NCBI GenBank assembly: GCA_944320685.1
Contig: CALUIK010000003.1
Coordinates: forward strand, 62,001-126,000
From: an uncultured Alistipes sp.
GTDB taxonomy: Bacteria; Bacteroidota; Bacteroidia; Bacteroidales; Rikenellaceae
Direction of reading: 5' to 3'
DNA length: 64,000 bases
Shown here: one piece after another, positions 55,745 to 63,434 of the stretch
Layout: every line of letters begins with the position of its first letter
Numbering within the stretch: position 1 is the first letter of the stretch
Program-made: the position numbers and the translations under genes
Notes under the pieces: model-generated
Databases searched by the model: none
What the model saw: the letters and a program-made list of their open reading frames with translations, nothing else
Told to the model about the DNA's origin: nothing

Positions 55745-56581
55745 TTCCGCTCCCTCGGCCGGCATATCGAACGGCAAGGGCATTTCGATCTCCGCTTCGA
55801 GCATTTTGGCGCGCTTGACCAGCGGTTGCGCCGATTCCTTTTGTCCCGTACGCTCATACAGTTCCGCCAGCAGCCGCAGCGACTCGGCCAGACCGCGTAG
55901 ATGGTTGTAACGTTCATGTTCGTTTTCGCACAGCTCTTCTGATATCCTTACCGCCTCCGAATAGTGCCGTAGGGCCGCGTCGGGATCGTTCAGGCGTGCG
56001 AGATAGAGGCTGCCCAAACTGCGGTGGCATTGTGCCGTGGCGGGGCTGTAACGGTATATGTCCTCGTTATCGGACCGTCGGCGCTGCTCGATTATTCCGA
56101 GGGCCTCGAGGTATGCCTTTTCCGCCTCCTTGTCGCGATGTTCGTATGCATAAAGGTTGCCCAGACGCCACAGTGTCAGGGCTGCGTTTGCGGCATATGC
56201 CTCTGCGTTCTCGGCGGCCAGAGCCCGCTCTGCCGCGAGCTGCGAGAGAATCGTTTTTTCCGAATCCTCGAAACGTTCCAGATGGTTGTATATGAAGGCG
56301 AGGGCTTCGAGGAGATCAATGCGGAGTAGCCGGATCTGACGGCGGCGGCCCTTGTAGCGGTCACAGGTGGCGAGGGCGGCGAGGAGCAGCTCTTCGGCCG
56401 ACTCGGTATCCTCGCCGTCGAACCAGCACATGCGTGCCGTCTCGTATTGGTGTATGGCAAGACGGTACAGATAGGTGTTCGGGCGTTTGCGTGAAGTAGT
56501 GGCCGCTATGAAGTCTTCGACACGCTCAAACTTCTCTCCGAATTGTTCCAGATGTCTTTGACGTGCGTTATCTTTGGTCAT
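55739..56581 (-). CDS. TPR protein
   Basis: A 280-residue cytoplasmic protein without a signal peptide. At least five helical repeats are visible, for example LRIDLLEALAFIYNHLERFEDSEKTILSQL, AALTLWRLGNLYAYEHRDKEAEKAYLEAL and CHRSLGSLYLARLNDPDAALRHYSEAV. It probably serves as a protein-interaction scaffold; no partner is evident from the context. It follows the PPi-pfk gene on the same strand but a terminator lies between them. Confidence 0.78.
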   Translation of the reverse strand: MTKDNARQRHLEQFGEKFERVEDFIAATTSRKRPNTYLYRLAIHQYETARMCWFDGEDTESAEELLLAALATCDRYKGRRRQIRLLRIDLLEALAFIYNHLERFEDSEKTILSQLAAERALAAENAEAYAANAALTLWRLGNLYAYEHRDKEAEKAYLEALGIIEQRRRSDNEDIYRYSPATAQCHRSLGSLYLARLNDPDAALRHYSEAVRISEELCENEHERYNHLRGLAESLRLLAELYERTGQKESAQPLVKRAKMLEAEIEMPLPFDMPAEGAES

Positions 56582-56611
56582 GGAATAGGTCTTGGGCCGT
56601 TAAACAAAGAA

Positions 56612-56647
56612 GCCGCAAAAACCGTCTTTGCAGACTGCTTTTGCGGC
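56612..56647 (-). terminator. terminator of the phosphofructokinase gene
   Basis: A 9-bp outer stem (56612-56620 with 56639-56647) with an inner GTCT/AGAC helix; on the minus strand followed by TTCTTTGTTT. Confidence 0.75.
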
Positions 56648-56665
56648 CTTCGTGGGACAAGGAGA

Positions 56666-57898
56666 CTACCAGTTGAGTATCTTCTTGAAATCGTATGCCT
56701 CGGGGTTGGGTACGTAAGCCTTGGCGGCCTCGTAGTCCTCGGGGGTGATGTAGTTCATGATGTGGTTGATCACCTGCTGGATCTTGTCCGACTCGATGTT
56801 CACCAGACGGGGCGGGATCTTGCCCGTCGCGGGGTCCTGAAGGTCCTTCAGGTAGAGGGGCGATACGTAACCGTCCTGACTGATGTAGACCATGCAGCCG
56901 GTCTTGCCCTCCGAGAAGAGTTTGTATACGCCCATACCCAGTTCCGAGCAGTATACCAGATCGTAGGCGATGGGGGTTTGGCAGCGTACCTCGTAACCGA
57001 TCTCTACGGGGCGCGACTTGACCTTGATTTTCAACTCCTTGAGCTTGTTTTCAAGCATCTCGTTGAAAATGTGTGCCTTCGATACCTTGCCCAGCTCGGG
57101 GTGGCCGTGCTCGTCATAGGTGAAATGTACGCCGGACTTCTTGATCTCCTCGTTGCTCAAGGCGTGGAAGACACCCTCTGAAATCATGGCTACACCGTAC
57201 TCGATGCCCATGATCTTGCGCTTGATGATCGATGAAACCACGAGGTTGACGATCTTCTCGACCGTGATCTCGGTCTTGTTGAACATCTCGGGGATGACGA
57301 TCATGGGGTAATGGCAGGCCGAGCCTATACCGAAAGCGAGGTGGCCGGCCGAACGGCCCATGGCCGCAACGACGAACCAGTTGGCCGACGTACGGGCGTC
57401 GTTGTAAACGGCGCGTCCTATTACGGTGCCGCCCTCCTTTGCCGACTGGTAGCCGAAAGTGGGCGATCCTGCGGGCAGCGGCAGGTCGTTGTCGATAGTC
57501 TTGGGAACGTGGATGTTGGCGATGGGGTAGTGCTTGGCCTCAAGGAACTTGGCGATACGGTTGGCAGTCGAGGCGGTATCGTCGCCACCTACGGTTACCA
57601 GCAGCTTCACGTTGTTTTCTTGGAAGAACGAAAGGTTGAAATTCTCCTCAAAATCCTTGTCGGTGGGCTTGAAACGGCTCATTGTCAGGTACGATCCCCC
57701 CTGATTGAAGATGTAGTCGGCCTTAACGAAGTCGAGATCCTCGTAACGCGGGTTGGGGTTGAAAAGACCCGAATAACCGTAATGAAGACCGATTACGCGA
57801 TAACCTTTTGCAAGGAATGTCTTGGCGACGCTGCCGACTACGGTATTCATGCCCGGTGCCGGACCTCCGCCTGTGAGAATTGCAATAGCCTCTTTCAT
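56666..57898 (-). CDS. pyrophosphate-dependent 6-phosphofructokinase
   Basis: A 410-residue phosphofructokinase that phosphorylates fructose 6-phosphate (reversibly, if PPi-driven). Two residues point to PPi use: GGDD at 104-107, where ATP enzymes have GGDG, and PKTIDND at 132-138, where ATP enzymes have PGTIDND. Other motifs: GGGPAPGMN at 10-18 and MGRSAGHLAFGIG. The start MKEAIAILTGGG was chosen because the longer in-frame start lies on or before the -7 box. Confidence 0.9.
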   Translation of the reverse strand: MKEAIAILTGGGPAPGMNTVVGSVAKTFLAKGYRVIGLHYGYSGLFNPNPRYEDLDFVKADYIFNQGGSYLTMSRFKPTDKDFEENFNLSFFQENNVKLLVTVGGDDTASTANRIAKFLEAKHYPIANIHVPKTIDNDLPLPAGSPTFGYQSAKEGGTVIGRAVYNDARTSANWFVVAAMGRSAGHLAFGIGSACHYPMIVIPEMFNKTEITVEKIVNLVVSSIIKRKIMGIEYGVAMISEGVFHALSNEEIKKSGVHFTYDEHGHPELGKVSKAHIFNEMLENKLKELKIKVKSRPVEIGYEVRCQTPIAYDLVYCSELGMGVYKLFSEGKTGCMVYISQDGYVSPLYLKDLQDPATGKIPPRLVNIESDKIQQVINHIMNYITPEDYEAAKAYVPNPEAYDFKKILNW

Positions 57899-57941
57899 GG
57901 TGTATTGTTTTTTATGTGAACGAATATGCGTTATATCTGCG

Positions 57942-57949
57942 CAAAAATA
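57942..57949 (-). promoter_or_regulatory. -7 element of the PPi-phosphofructokinase gene
   Basis: The minus strand reads TATTTTTG (57949-57942), 44 bases before the start codon. No clear -33 box. Confidence 0.5.
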
Positions 57950-58079
57950 CAAAAAATAACTTTATACGCTATCTGTATCGGCTTTTTTTGCCTGCCAATC
58001 TCGCGCAAGTCTCATGCACGGGTATCCGGCCGCTGCGGTATGCGTTCCGCGCACGTTAGTCAGAAATGCGGGTTTCTGC

Positions 58080-58110
58080 TTGCCATTCCACCAGACTTTT
58101 GCTACATTTG
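58080..58110 (+). promoter_or_regulatory. promoter of the first isomerase-like lipoprotein
   Basis: TTGC at 58080-58083, 19 bases, then TACATTTG at 58103-58110. The leader is about 95 bases. Confidence 0.65.
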
Positions 58111-58210
58111 TAATGTTCGGAACATTGGCTGCGGTCGAGGCGGATGACGGCGCCACGTTTCGGACGGAGACAACCCCGAATTAATCTTTACCTAAACTAC
58201 GACAGTTGTT

Positions 58211-59086
58211 ATGAAGAGATTTTTTACAGCCGTGGCGATATTGGTTTGCGCCGGCATGGTGGCGGCTTGTGGCGGAGGCGCCGCCCCAAAGAAGAGTGTT
58301 GGCATACAACTCTATTCGATCCATCAGGATATCTCGGATGTCGGGGCGTCGCTGCAGCGACTCGCCGACATGGGTTATACTACCGTGGAGACACTCAACG
58401 GGAACGGCGATCCCAACTGTTTCGGCATGGAGCCCGCAGCGTTCAGAGCCTTGTGTGACAAGGCGGGGCTGACGATCACCTCGACCCATGCCTCGATACA
58501 GAACGACCCTGCCGACGAGGAGGCCGTCATGGAGCGTTGGCGCGTACTTTTCGACGCCCTGCGTACGATGGGTGCCGAGTATTGCATCATGCCGGGCTAT
58601 GCTTTCGGCTCGACATTGGCCGAGATCGACGCCAGCTGCGATTACTGCAACCGTGTCGGTAAATTGGCCGCGGAATACGGCCTGAAACTCGGATACCACA
58701 ACCATGCGGGTGATTTCGCCGAGGTCGAGGGCAAGACTGTACTCGATTACGTGCTTGCGCACACGGATCCCGAACTCTTCCTGCTCGAACTCGACGTGGC
58801 CAATATGGGCGGAGCCGATCCTATGGATTACCTGACGCGCTATCCCGACCGCGTGCGGCTGTTGCATGTGAAGGACGACCGAGTGCTTGGCCGCAGCGGC
58901 AAGATAGATTTCGAGGCCATCTTCAATAAATATTATGCCAACGGATACAGCGACTATTATGTCGAGTTTGAACTGCCGTTCGTCATCGGCGACGATGCCG
59001 CTGAGAATGAGCGTAATCTTGCCGAGTTGTGGCAGGGGTTGGACGAGTGCTACGAATATGTGGCGACGGCGCCTTTCGTTAAATAA
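58211..59086 (+). CDS. sugar phosphate isomerase/epimerase-like lipoprotein (copy 1)
   Basis: A 291-residue TIM-barrel protein of the xylose-isomerase-like family (AP endonuclease 2 fold). It carries a lipoprotein signal (MKRFFTAVAILVCAGMVAAC). Motifs: VGIQLYSIHQDI, YTTVETLNG, LKLGYHNHAGDF, ELDVANMGG, VRLLHVKDDR and YYVEFELPF. Metal-site candidates are the Glu in VETL, His in YHNH, Asp in ELDV and Glu in VEFE. Substrate unknown; relatives epimerise or oxidise keto-sugars. It is a diverged tandem paralogue of the next gene, with its own promoter and terminator. The DVANMGG segment differs from the DVYW of copy 2. Confidence 0.82.
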   Translation: MKRFFTAVAILVCAGMVAACGGGAAPKKSVGIQLYSIHQDISDVGASLQRLADMGYTTVETLNGNGDPNCFGMEPAAFRALCDKAGLTITSTHASIQNDPADEEAVMERWRVLFDALRTMGAEYCIMPGYAFGSTLAEIDASCDYCNRVGKLAAEYGLKLGYHNHAGDFAEVEGKTVLDYVLAHTDPELFLLELDVANMGGADPMDYLTRYPDRVRLLHVKDDRVLGRSGKIDFEAIFNKYYANGYSDYYVEFELPFVIGDDAAENERNLAELWQGLDECYEYVATAPFVK

Positions 59087-59108
59087 GGTGTACAGCGCCG
59101 TTACAGTC

Positions 59109-59140
59109 TCCCCGCTGGCCTTTGCCAGCGGGGAATTTTT
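59109..59140 (+). terminator. intrinsic terminator after copy 1
   Basis: An 11-bp perfect stem (59109-59119 with 59124-59134), loop CTTT, T-run 59136-59140. Confidence 0.9.
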
Positions 59141-59260
59141 ATTATGTAGCAACTGGCCGTGACGGCTGTGGAGCATATGGGCTGCCTATGTTATGTTGGT
59201 CTTGTATAAACAAAGCGCGGACCTTCTGCTTCCGCAGGCGCATACTTGTAGCAGTATAAT

Positions 59261-59291
59261 TTTGTCCTAAAAGAATATTTTTCTACTTTTG
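59261..59291 (+). promoter_or_regulatory. sigma-ABfr promoter of copy 2
   Basis: TTTG at 59261-59264, exactly 19 bases, then TACTTTTG at 59284-59291. This is among the best promoter matches in the window and excludes starts upstream of about 59298. Confidence 0.85.
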
Positions 59292-59355
59292 TGTATATTA
59301 ATTCTTTGTTATCGGTTTGCGCGACAGATCTCTCAACTTTATAATTTTTATGCTT

Positions 59356-60225
59356 ATGAAAAAGATTATCTCTATTGCGGCGGCCTGTATGGCTGTTGTC
59401 GCGATGGTCGGCTTTACGGGATGCAAACCCGCCAAGAAGCAGATCGGCCTGCAACTCTATTCCGTAGCGCAGGACATGACGAATGTGGAGGCCTCGATCC
59501 AAAAGGTAGCCGAGGCCGGATATAACACTGTCGAGACCCTCGGCGGCGACCCGGGTTGTTTCGGGATGGATCCTGCTGCATTCAAGGCCCTGTGCGACAA
59601 GTACGGCATCTCGATCATCTCGACGCATGCCTCTATCGGTCTGGATCCCAATGACGAAGAGGGTACGATGAACAAGTGGCGCAAACTGTTCGAGGCATTG
59701 AACACGATGGGAGCCAAGTATTGCGTGATCCCGGGTTACGGTCTGGGAAGCAACCTGCAGGAGCTTCAGGGTGTCTGCGACTACTTCAACAAGGTTGGCA
59801 AGCTGGCCAAGGAATACGGCCTGCTGCTGGGCTACCATAACCACTCGCACGAGTATCAGGTGATGGAGGGGCAGGTCATGTGGGAGTACATGATCGAGCA
59901 CACTGATCCCGAGTGCGTATTCTTCCAGATGGACGTATATTGGACTACGATGGGCGGCAAGAACCCTGTAGACTATCTGAAGAAATACCCCGACCGTATC
60001 AAGATGCTGCATATAAAGGACGAGATGGTTATCGGCGACAGTGGCAAGATTGACTTCGAGGCTATCTTCAACCAGTTCTATGCCAACGGGTACAAGGACT
60101 TCGTCGTGGAGCAGGAGATGCCCCGTGGACCTGAAGGCGAGACAGATGCCGAGCGTTTCGCCCGCATGTGGGACGGTGTTGCGAAGAGTGCCGCATATCT
60201 CGAGGCTGCCCCGTTCGTGAAATAG
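59356..60225 (+). CDS. sugar phosphate isomerase/epimerase-like lipoprotein (copy 2)
   Basis: A 289-residue paralogue of the preceding gene with the same fold and a lipoprotein signal (MKKIISIAAACMAVVAMVGFTGC). Motifs: IGLQLYSVAQDM, YNTVETLGG, LLLGYHNHSHEYQ, FQMDVYWTTMGGKNP, IKMLHIKDEM, FVVEQEMP. The metal-site residues are conserved and the DVYW segment matches classical members, so this copy is probably active; it acts outside the cytoplasm. The ATG at 59356 was preferred to 59317 because it gives the clean signal peptide. Confidence 0.85.
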   Translation: MKKIISIAAACMAVVAMVGFTGCKPAKKQIGLQLYSVAQDMTNVEASIQKVAEAGYNTVETLGGDPGCFGMDPAAFKALCDKYGISIISTHASIGLDPNDEEGTMNKWRKLFEALNTMGAKYCVIPGYGLGSNLQELQGVCDYFNKVGKLAKEYGLLLGYHNHSHEYQVMEGQVMWEYMIEHTDPECVFFQMDVYWTTMGGKNPVDYLKKYPDRIKMLHIKDEMVIGDSGKIDFEAIFNQFYANGYKDFVVEQEMPRGPEGETDAERFARMWDGVAKSAAYLEAAPFVK

Positions 60226-60251
60226 TTTACGGAGTGCCGAGCAGTAACGGA

Positions 60252-60283
60252 CAGGCATCCGCTTTAAGCGGATGCCTGTTTTT
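60252..60283 (+). terminator. intrinsic terminator after copy 2
   Basis: An 11-13 bp perfect stem (60252-60264 with 60266-60278, practical loop TTTAA) followed by TTTTT. Confidence 0.9.
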
Positions 60284-60385
60284 GTGTCTGCCGCTGCGGC
60301 CGAATATATTTCGGCTGCGGCTGGTAACCCCTTTGGCAGGTATGCAAAGGCGCGGAATATGGCGAAAAACACGGCAACGACACCG

Positions 60386-60418
60386 AAAAAAAATGGCCCG
60401 CAGAAATCTCTGCGGGCC
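60386..60418 (-). terminator. terminator of the barrel-protein operon
   Basis: A perfect 10-bp GC stem (60395-60404 with 60409-60418); on the minus strand followed by a run of eight or more T bases. Confidence 0.9.
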
Positions 60419-60441
60419 GTGGCGTCATACGGGTCCTGCAT

Positions 60442-61176
60442 TTAGAAGCGGAAAGATATGTAGAAACGCAAGGCGCTCGTATGGTACTTTATCTTCATTG
60501 ATTCTGCACCTTCGATCTGTGCGAGCATGTCGGTGTATTTGGCGTTGCCGCTGCGGCCCTCGATGCCGATGCCGATGACTTTGTACGATATTTCGCCTCC
60601 GTAGGTGAACAGCGGGGTGAAACTCTGGTATAGTTCGCTGTTGAGGATCAACATCGAGTATGAGGGAACAAAACGGAAATAGACGCTCAACTTGAGGTGA
60701 TCCACGGGGTTGATCGAGATCGAGGGTCCCACGTGCAGGCCTATGTCGATATGGTGCATGCCGAAGTCCATATCCTCTTCGTCTTCATATCCGGGTTCCG
60801 ATTCGGGCAGGTCGTAATCCCCTTCCAAGTCTTTGTATTGGGCGTAGTTGATGTCCGATCCGAGGTCTATCGCGAACTTCAGCATTTTGGCGATTGGCTT
60901 CTTGTGCAGGAATATGTTGCGGCCGTTGACAAGCGACACGCCGAACTTGCTTTCGAATCCGTTGCCGTATTCGGGCGAGAGGGTCTGGTTGGAGTATCCC
61001 AAGCTGAAATATTTTTTGCGGTCCCAAGGCCCTTTCTTTGCCTTTTTCTCTTTTGCGGCGGGTTTATCGTCCGATGCGGCATAAAGCGATGCGCCTGTGG
61101 CCTCCTTTTCGTTGCCGGCCGTGAGCGGAGAGACGGCTATGACGGCAGCGATAAGCATTAGTATGGCTTTTTTCAT
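60442..61176 (-). CDS. outer-membrane beta-barrel protein, unknown function
   Basis: A 244-residue protein with a signal peptide (MKKAILMLIAAVIAVSPLTA). A Lys-rich linker (PAAKEKKAKKGPWDRKKYF) is followed by strands of barrel type: FSLGYSNQTLSP, FAIDLGSDINYAQY, HHIDIGLHVGPSISI, HLKLSVYFRFVPSYS, YKVIGIGIEGRSG and the C-terminal RFYISFRF with terminal Phe. An acidic insertion (PGYEDEEDMDFG) may be a loop. Probably an eight-stranded barrel; not matched to a named family. It follows the lipocalin-like gene by 24 bases. Confidence 0.65.
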   Translation of the reverse strand: MKKAILMLIAAVIAVSPLTAGNEKEATGASLYAASDDKPAAKEKKAKKGPWDRKKYFSLGYSNQTLSPEYGNGFESKFGVSLVNGRNIFLHKKPIAKMLKFAIDLGSDINYAQYKDLEGDYDLPESEPGYEDEEDMDFGMHHIDIGLHVGPSISINPVDHLKLSVYFRFVPSYSMLILNSELYQSFTPLFTYGGEISYKVIGIGIEGRSGNAKYTDMLAQIEGAESMKIKYHTSALRFYISFRF

Positions 61177-61200
61177 ATGGGTATCAATGTTTTAATGAGA

Positions 61201-61734
61201 TTATTCGTCGACTTTCTTATAGGTGCTGAGTTCGTAATAGTCGTTGTAGCCGTTCTCGTCGGTTCCCTTGTCGTCGAGTTCGAGGACGAGTTTGGTGTCG
61301 GTGATTTCGACGATGTTGGTGTATTTGGTGAAGTCGCCGCTGAAGGCTACGCCGCCGAGTTGCCGTCCGTTGAAGGTGTAGTTAAGCACCGCAGGCAGAG
61401 TAAGGTCTTCGGGGTCGCCCAATTCGAGAATCGTGATTTTGTTGTTACGATCAAGGCGGAACTTAATCCACATTTCGTTTGATATGTCGTTTATATCCTC
61501 GTTGAAATCGTCTTTCCATAAGTACTGGCCCGTATCGGGGTCGATAAGATAGTCGTGGCCTTCGACGTGGGTGCTGACCCACGTGCCTTGGAGCATCTCA
61601 TAGATCTTTTGGGCATCTTTGTCCTTTTCCTTTTCGCACGAAACCATCGCTAGGCAGCATATTGCGGCGGCAATGGCGGTGCACACGACACTCTTACGCA
61701 TGGACTGCGTGATAAGAAAGTAGAATTTTTTCAT
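61201..61734 (-). CDS. lipocalin-like lipoprotein
   Basis: A 177-residue lipoprotein with lipobox AMVSC (Cys33, or Cys22 if the start is the ATG at 61701). The mature part begins with a linker (EKEKDKDAQKIYEML) and GTWVSTHVEG, then NEMWIKFRLDRNNKITILEL, LNYTFNGRQLGGVAF and TNIVEITDTKLVLELDDKG, the strand pattern of small lipocalin-like proteins (DUF4488/lipocalin_5 style) of Bacteroidetes. The start at 61734 has a better ribosome site (AGAG). Ligand unknown. Cotranscribed with the barrel gene. Confidence 0.7.
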   Translation of the reverse strand: MKKFYFLITQSMRKSVVCTAIAAAICCLAMVSCEKEKDKDAQKIYEMLQGTWVSTHVEGHDYLIDPDTGQYLWKDDFNEDINDISNEMWIKFRLDRNNKITILELGDPEDLTLPAVLNYTFNGRQLGGVAFSGDFTKYTNIVEITDTKLVLELDDKGTDENGYNDYYELSTYKKVDE

Positions 61735-61977
61735 GTCTTTTACTCTCTGCCATCCTGTTCCCGAGGGCATTTTAAGGTTGCCTAACATGAAACGTGGAAC
61801 AGCAATACAGTATCTCGATCCGCGGGCAGGCCGGAATCAATGCATAACGCATAGGCCGCCGCATGAATACGCGAGCGCCCGACGCATTTGATTGGTCCGA
61901 GAATCCCTGTGCCCTCCGATAACGGGATAAAGCATAACGCTTCGTTCGCCGGCGGTGTTTTGCGCCTGCCGACCATG

Positions 61978-61985
61978 CAAATATA
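61978..61985 (-). promoter_or_regulatory. possible -7 element far upstream of the lipocalin-like gene
   Basis: The minus strand reads TATATTTG (61985-61978). If used, the leader to 61734 would be about 240 bases, with no convincing gene in it. This marks the edge of the AT-richer right end. Confidence 0.4.
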
Positions 61986-62061
61986 CGCAATATCGCTGGA
62001 ATAATCGACAAGGCCGATGGATTAATGAGATGGAAATTGAAAATTAACAGTCCGGAGAAAA

Positions 62062-62409
62062 TTGCGGAAGTCGGAAGATGGCCGACCCAGTTTTAAGGCG
62101 GGTTGCGACAGGATGGCGGTTTCATGCCATTACCCGTTGCAAGCGGAACATCGCAAAGGAGCTTCGGGGCAAAGTGAACGAACCGGCGCCAGATCCAACG
62201 AGTATGTGGACAAGATGCGGTGGTACTCCCTTCATGAACATAAGCTGCCGCCATTGACCGGCTTTAGCCTGAACGCATTGGACTTTTCTGAAAGGGTAAT
62301 CCAAAAGTTGCGCAAGTTGAAGAAAGTAAGGTTGAAAGGCTATTCCTGTTCTCTCGAGTTTGACTGGAAGTTCAGCGACAAGAGTGCGGCTTTCCAGTTT
62401 ATAGGATAA
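62062..62409 (+). CDS. doubtful small ORF, 115 residues
   Basis: An open frame I do not recognise. The first half is Arg/Ser-rich and unlike a protein start (MRKSEDGRPSFKAGCDRM); the second half looks more protein-like (PPLTGFSLNALDFSERVIQKLRKLKKVRL). No clear ribosome site or promoter. It may be a remnant of a larger gene; the flanking stretches 61986-62061 and 62410-62623 show nothing else and are AT-rich. Confidence 0.25.
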   Translation: MRKSEDGRPSFKAGCDRMAVSCHYPLQAEHRKGASGQSERTGARSNEYVDKMRWYSLHEHKLPPLTGFSLNALDFSERVIQKLRKLKKVRLKGYSCSLEFDWKFSDKSAAFQFIG

Positions 62410-62623
62410 GGCAAGGACATTACCGCTATGCGTGAATCGTAAATGATATACCGCTTGTGCAATGGCTCAGGCGGAAAGCGAATGAATAACCGGTTTGGGG
62501 ATTGCATCTGCAAAGCAGGATAAAGGGCTGAAAATAATATAGTGTGTAGTCTAAAATCCACTTTAAAAGCAAATAAAAACACTATAAATTAAATATTATA
62601 TAGGAGATCACCGAGAAAATCCC

Positions 62624-62631
62624 TATATTTG
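62624..62631 (+). promoter_or_regulatory. -7 element before the structured element
   Basis: TATATTTG at 62624-62631 in an AT-rich stretch. Transcription would start near 62638, about 60 bases before the structured element and 258 before the lipoprotein start. No -33 match. Confidence 0.5.
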
Positions 62632-62696
62632 TAATCGGATTGAGGCGACTCTTTCCAAGACATGCGATAAAAAGAAGAAGCGTTATGCGCATCAGG

Positions 62697-62842
62697 TATT
62701 TGGAAACGTAGGAAATTTTCAAATTGCATACCCGGATGGCATAGTGGTTCTCACGCTATAGCGTGGGCTGCTATAACTACATCTGTATGCAAGGTTTCCT
62801 ACGACCTCCAAATAAAGACGTGGCATAGTTGGCTCACGTTTT
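62697..62842 (+). ncRNA. candidate structured RNA (or MITE-like palindromic element)
   Basis: Two distant arms pair in three blocks: 62697-62704 with 62807-62814 (8 bp), 62707-62715 with 62795-62803 (9 bp) and 62724-62731 with 62785-62792 (8 bp). Unequal internal loops separate them, which is typical of a folded RNA rather than a simple repeat. The enclosed 53 bases hold a further helix GATG/CATC, an ATAG/CTAT pairing and a hairpin CACGC/GCGTG (62752-62756 with 62761-62765). A last small hairpin (62818-62822 with 62835-62839) ends in TTTT. It lies between a -7 box and a lipoprotein gene: either a small RNA, a leader element of that gene, or a miniature inverted-repeat element. Confidence 0.5.
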
Positions 62843-62895
62843 CAATATAATAACATCTTGTTGATAGGGGCAATCGAAAATATAATAACTACAAT

Positions 62896-63434
62896 ATGAA
62901 TAAACTTATCGTTTCATTTCTGCTCTCAGCTGCTTTTCTGGCATCGGCTTGCAGCGATGATGGGCCTAAAGATTCAGTCAAAGAGATTAGAATGCAGGTC
63001 TCAGCAGAAACAGGCGTAATGTATGTATGGGGCGACGACAAGAAGGAGAATCCCATCGAGTGTATGCTTGTCATGTCGGAAGATAATCCCGGAGTATGGG
63101 AATATATTACGGCGATGGCTCATCGCTGCCGTCATACGACAACGCCCGTATTTGGTTGGAAGATGTCCTTGACAAAGGAGACCCCAATTGGGTGAAATTC
63201 GAGTCCGTGCCTTACATGGCAATGTATTCGTTTGTTCTGTCTCCGTTCACCGATGACATTCGATTGGTAAGCAACGGTTCACATGGTCCGATGTTCAAAA
63301 GCGTCATTCCCGAAGATGAGTTTACCCGTATTCAATCCATGCAGTCCGGTGAAGAAGTCCGTTACGCACTCATCCTTGCCAATGTTTATAAAAAGGGACT
63401 TCAAAAGTTGGAATTTACCGTTAAAAAGCGATAA
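62896..63434 (+). pseudogene. frameshifted lipoprotein gene
   Basis: The first frame (62896-63195) encodes a lipoprotein signal MNKLIVSFLLSAAFLASAC and a start of mature protein through IECMLVMSEDNPGVWEY. A second frame (open from 63087 to the stop at 63434) continues with protein-like sequence (YYGDGSSLPSYDNARIWLEDVLDKG, FVLSPFTDDIRLVSNG, VRYALILANVYKKGLQKLEFTVKK). A one-base loss (or two-base gain) around 63090-63130 would join them into about 178 residues. I see no slippery heptamer, so mutation or sequencing error is more likely than programmed shifting. Family not recognised with certainty; it resembles small secreted Bacteroidetes lipoproteins. Confidence 0.6.

Noticed and set aside
61772..62011. 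Small minus-strand frames in the leader of the lipocalin-like gene
   Set aside because: Composition and lack of start signals do not support coding; the region is better seen as a long leader or empty sequence.
63087..63195. Programmed -1 frameshifting in the lipoprotein gene
   Set aside because: No X XXY YYZ slippery site followed by a structured region is present in the overlap.
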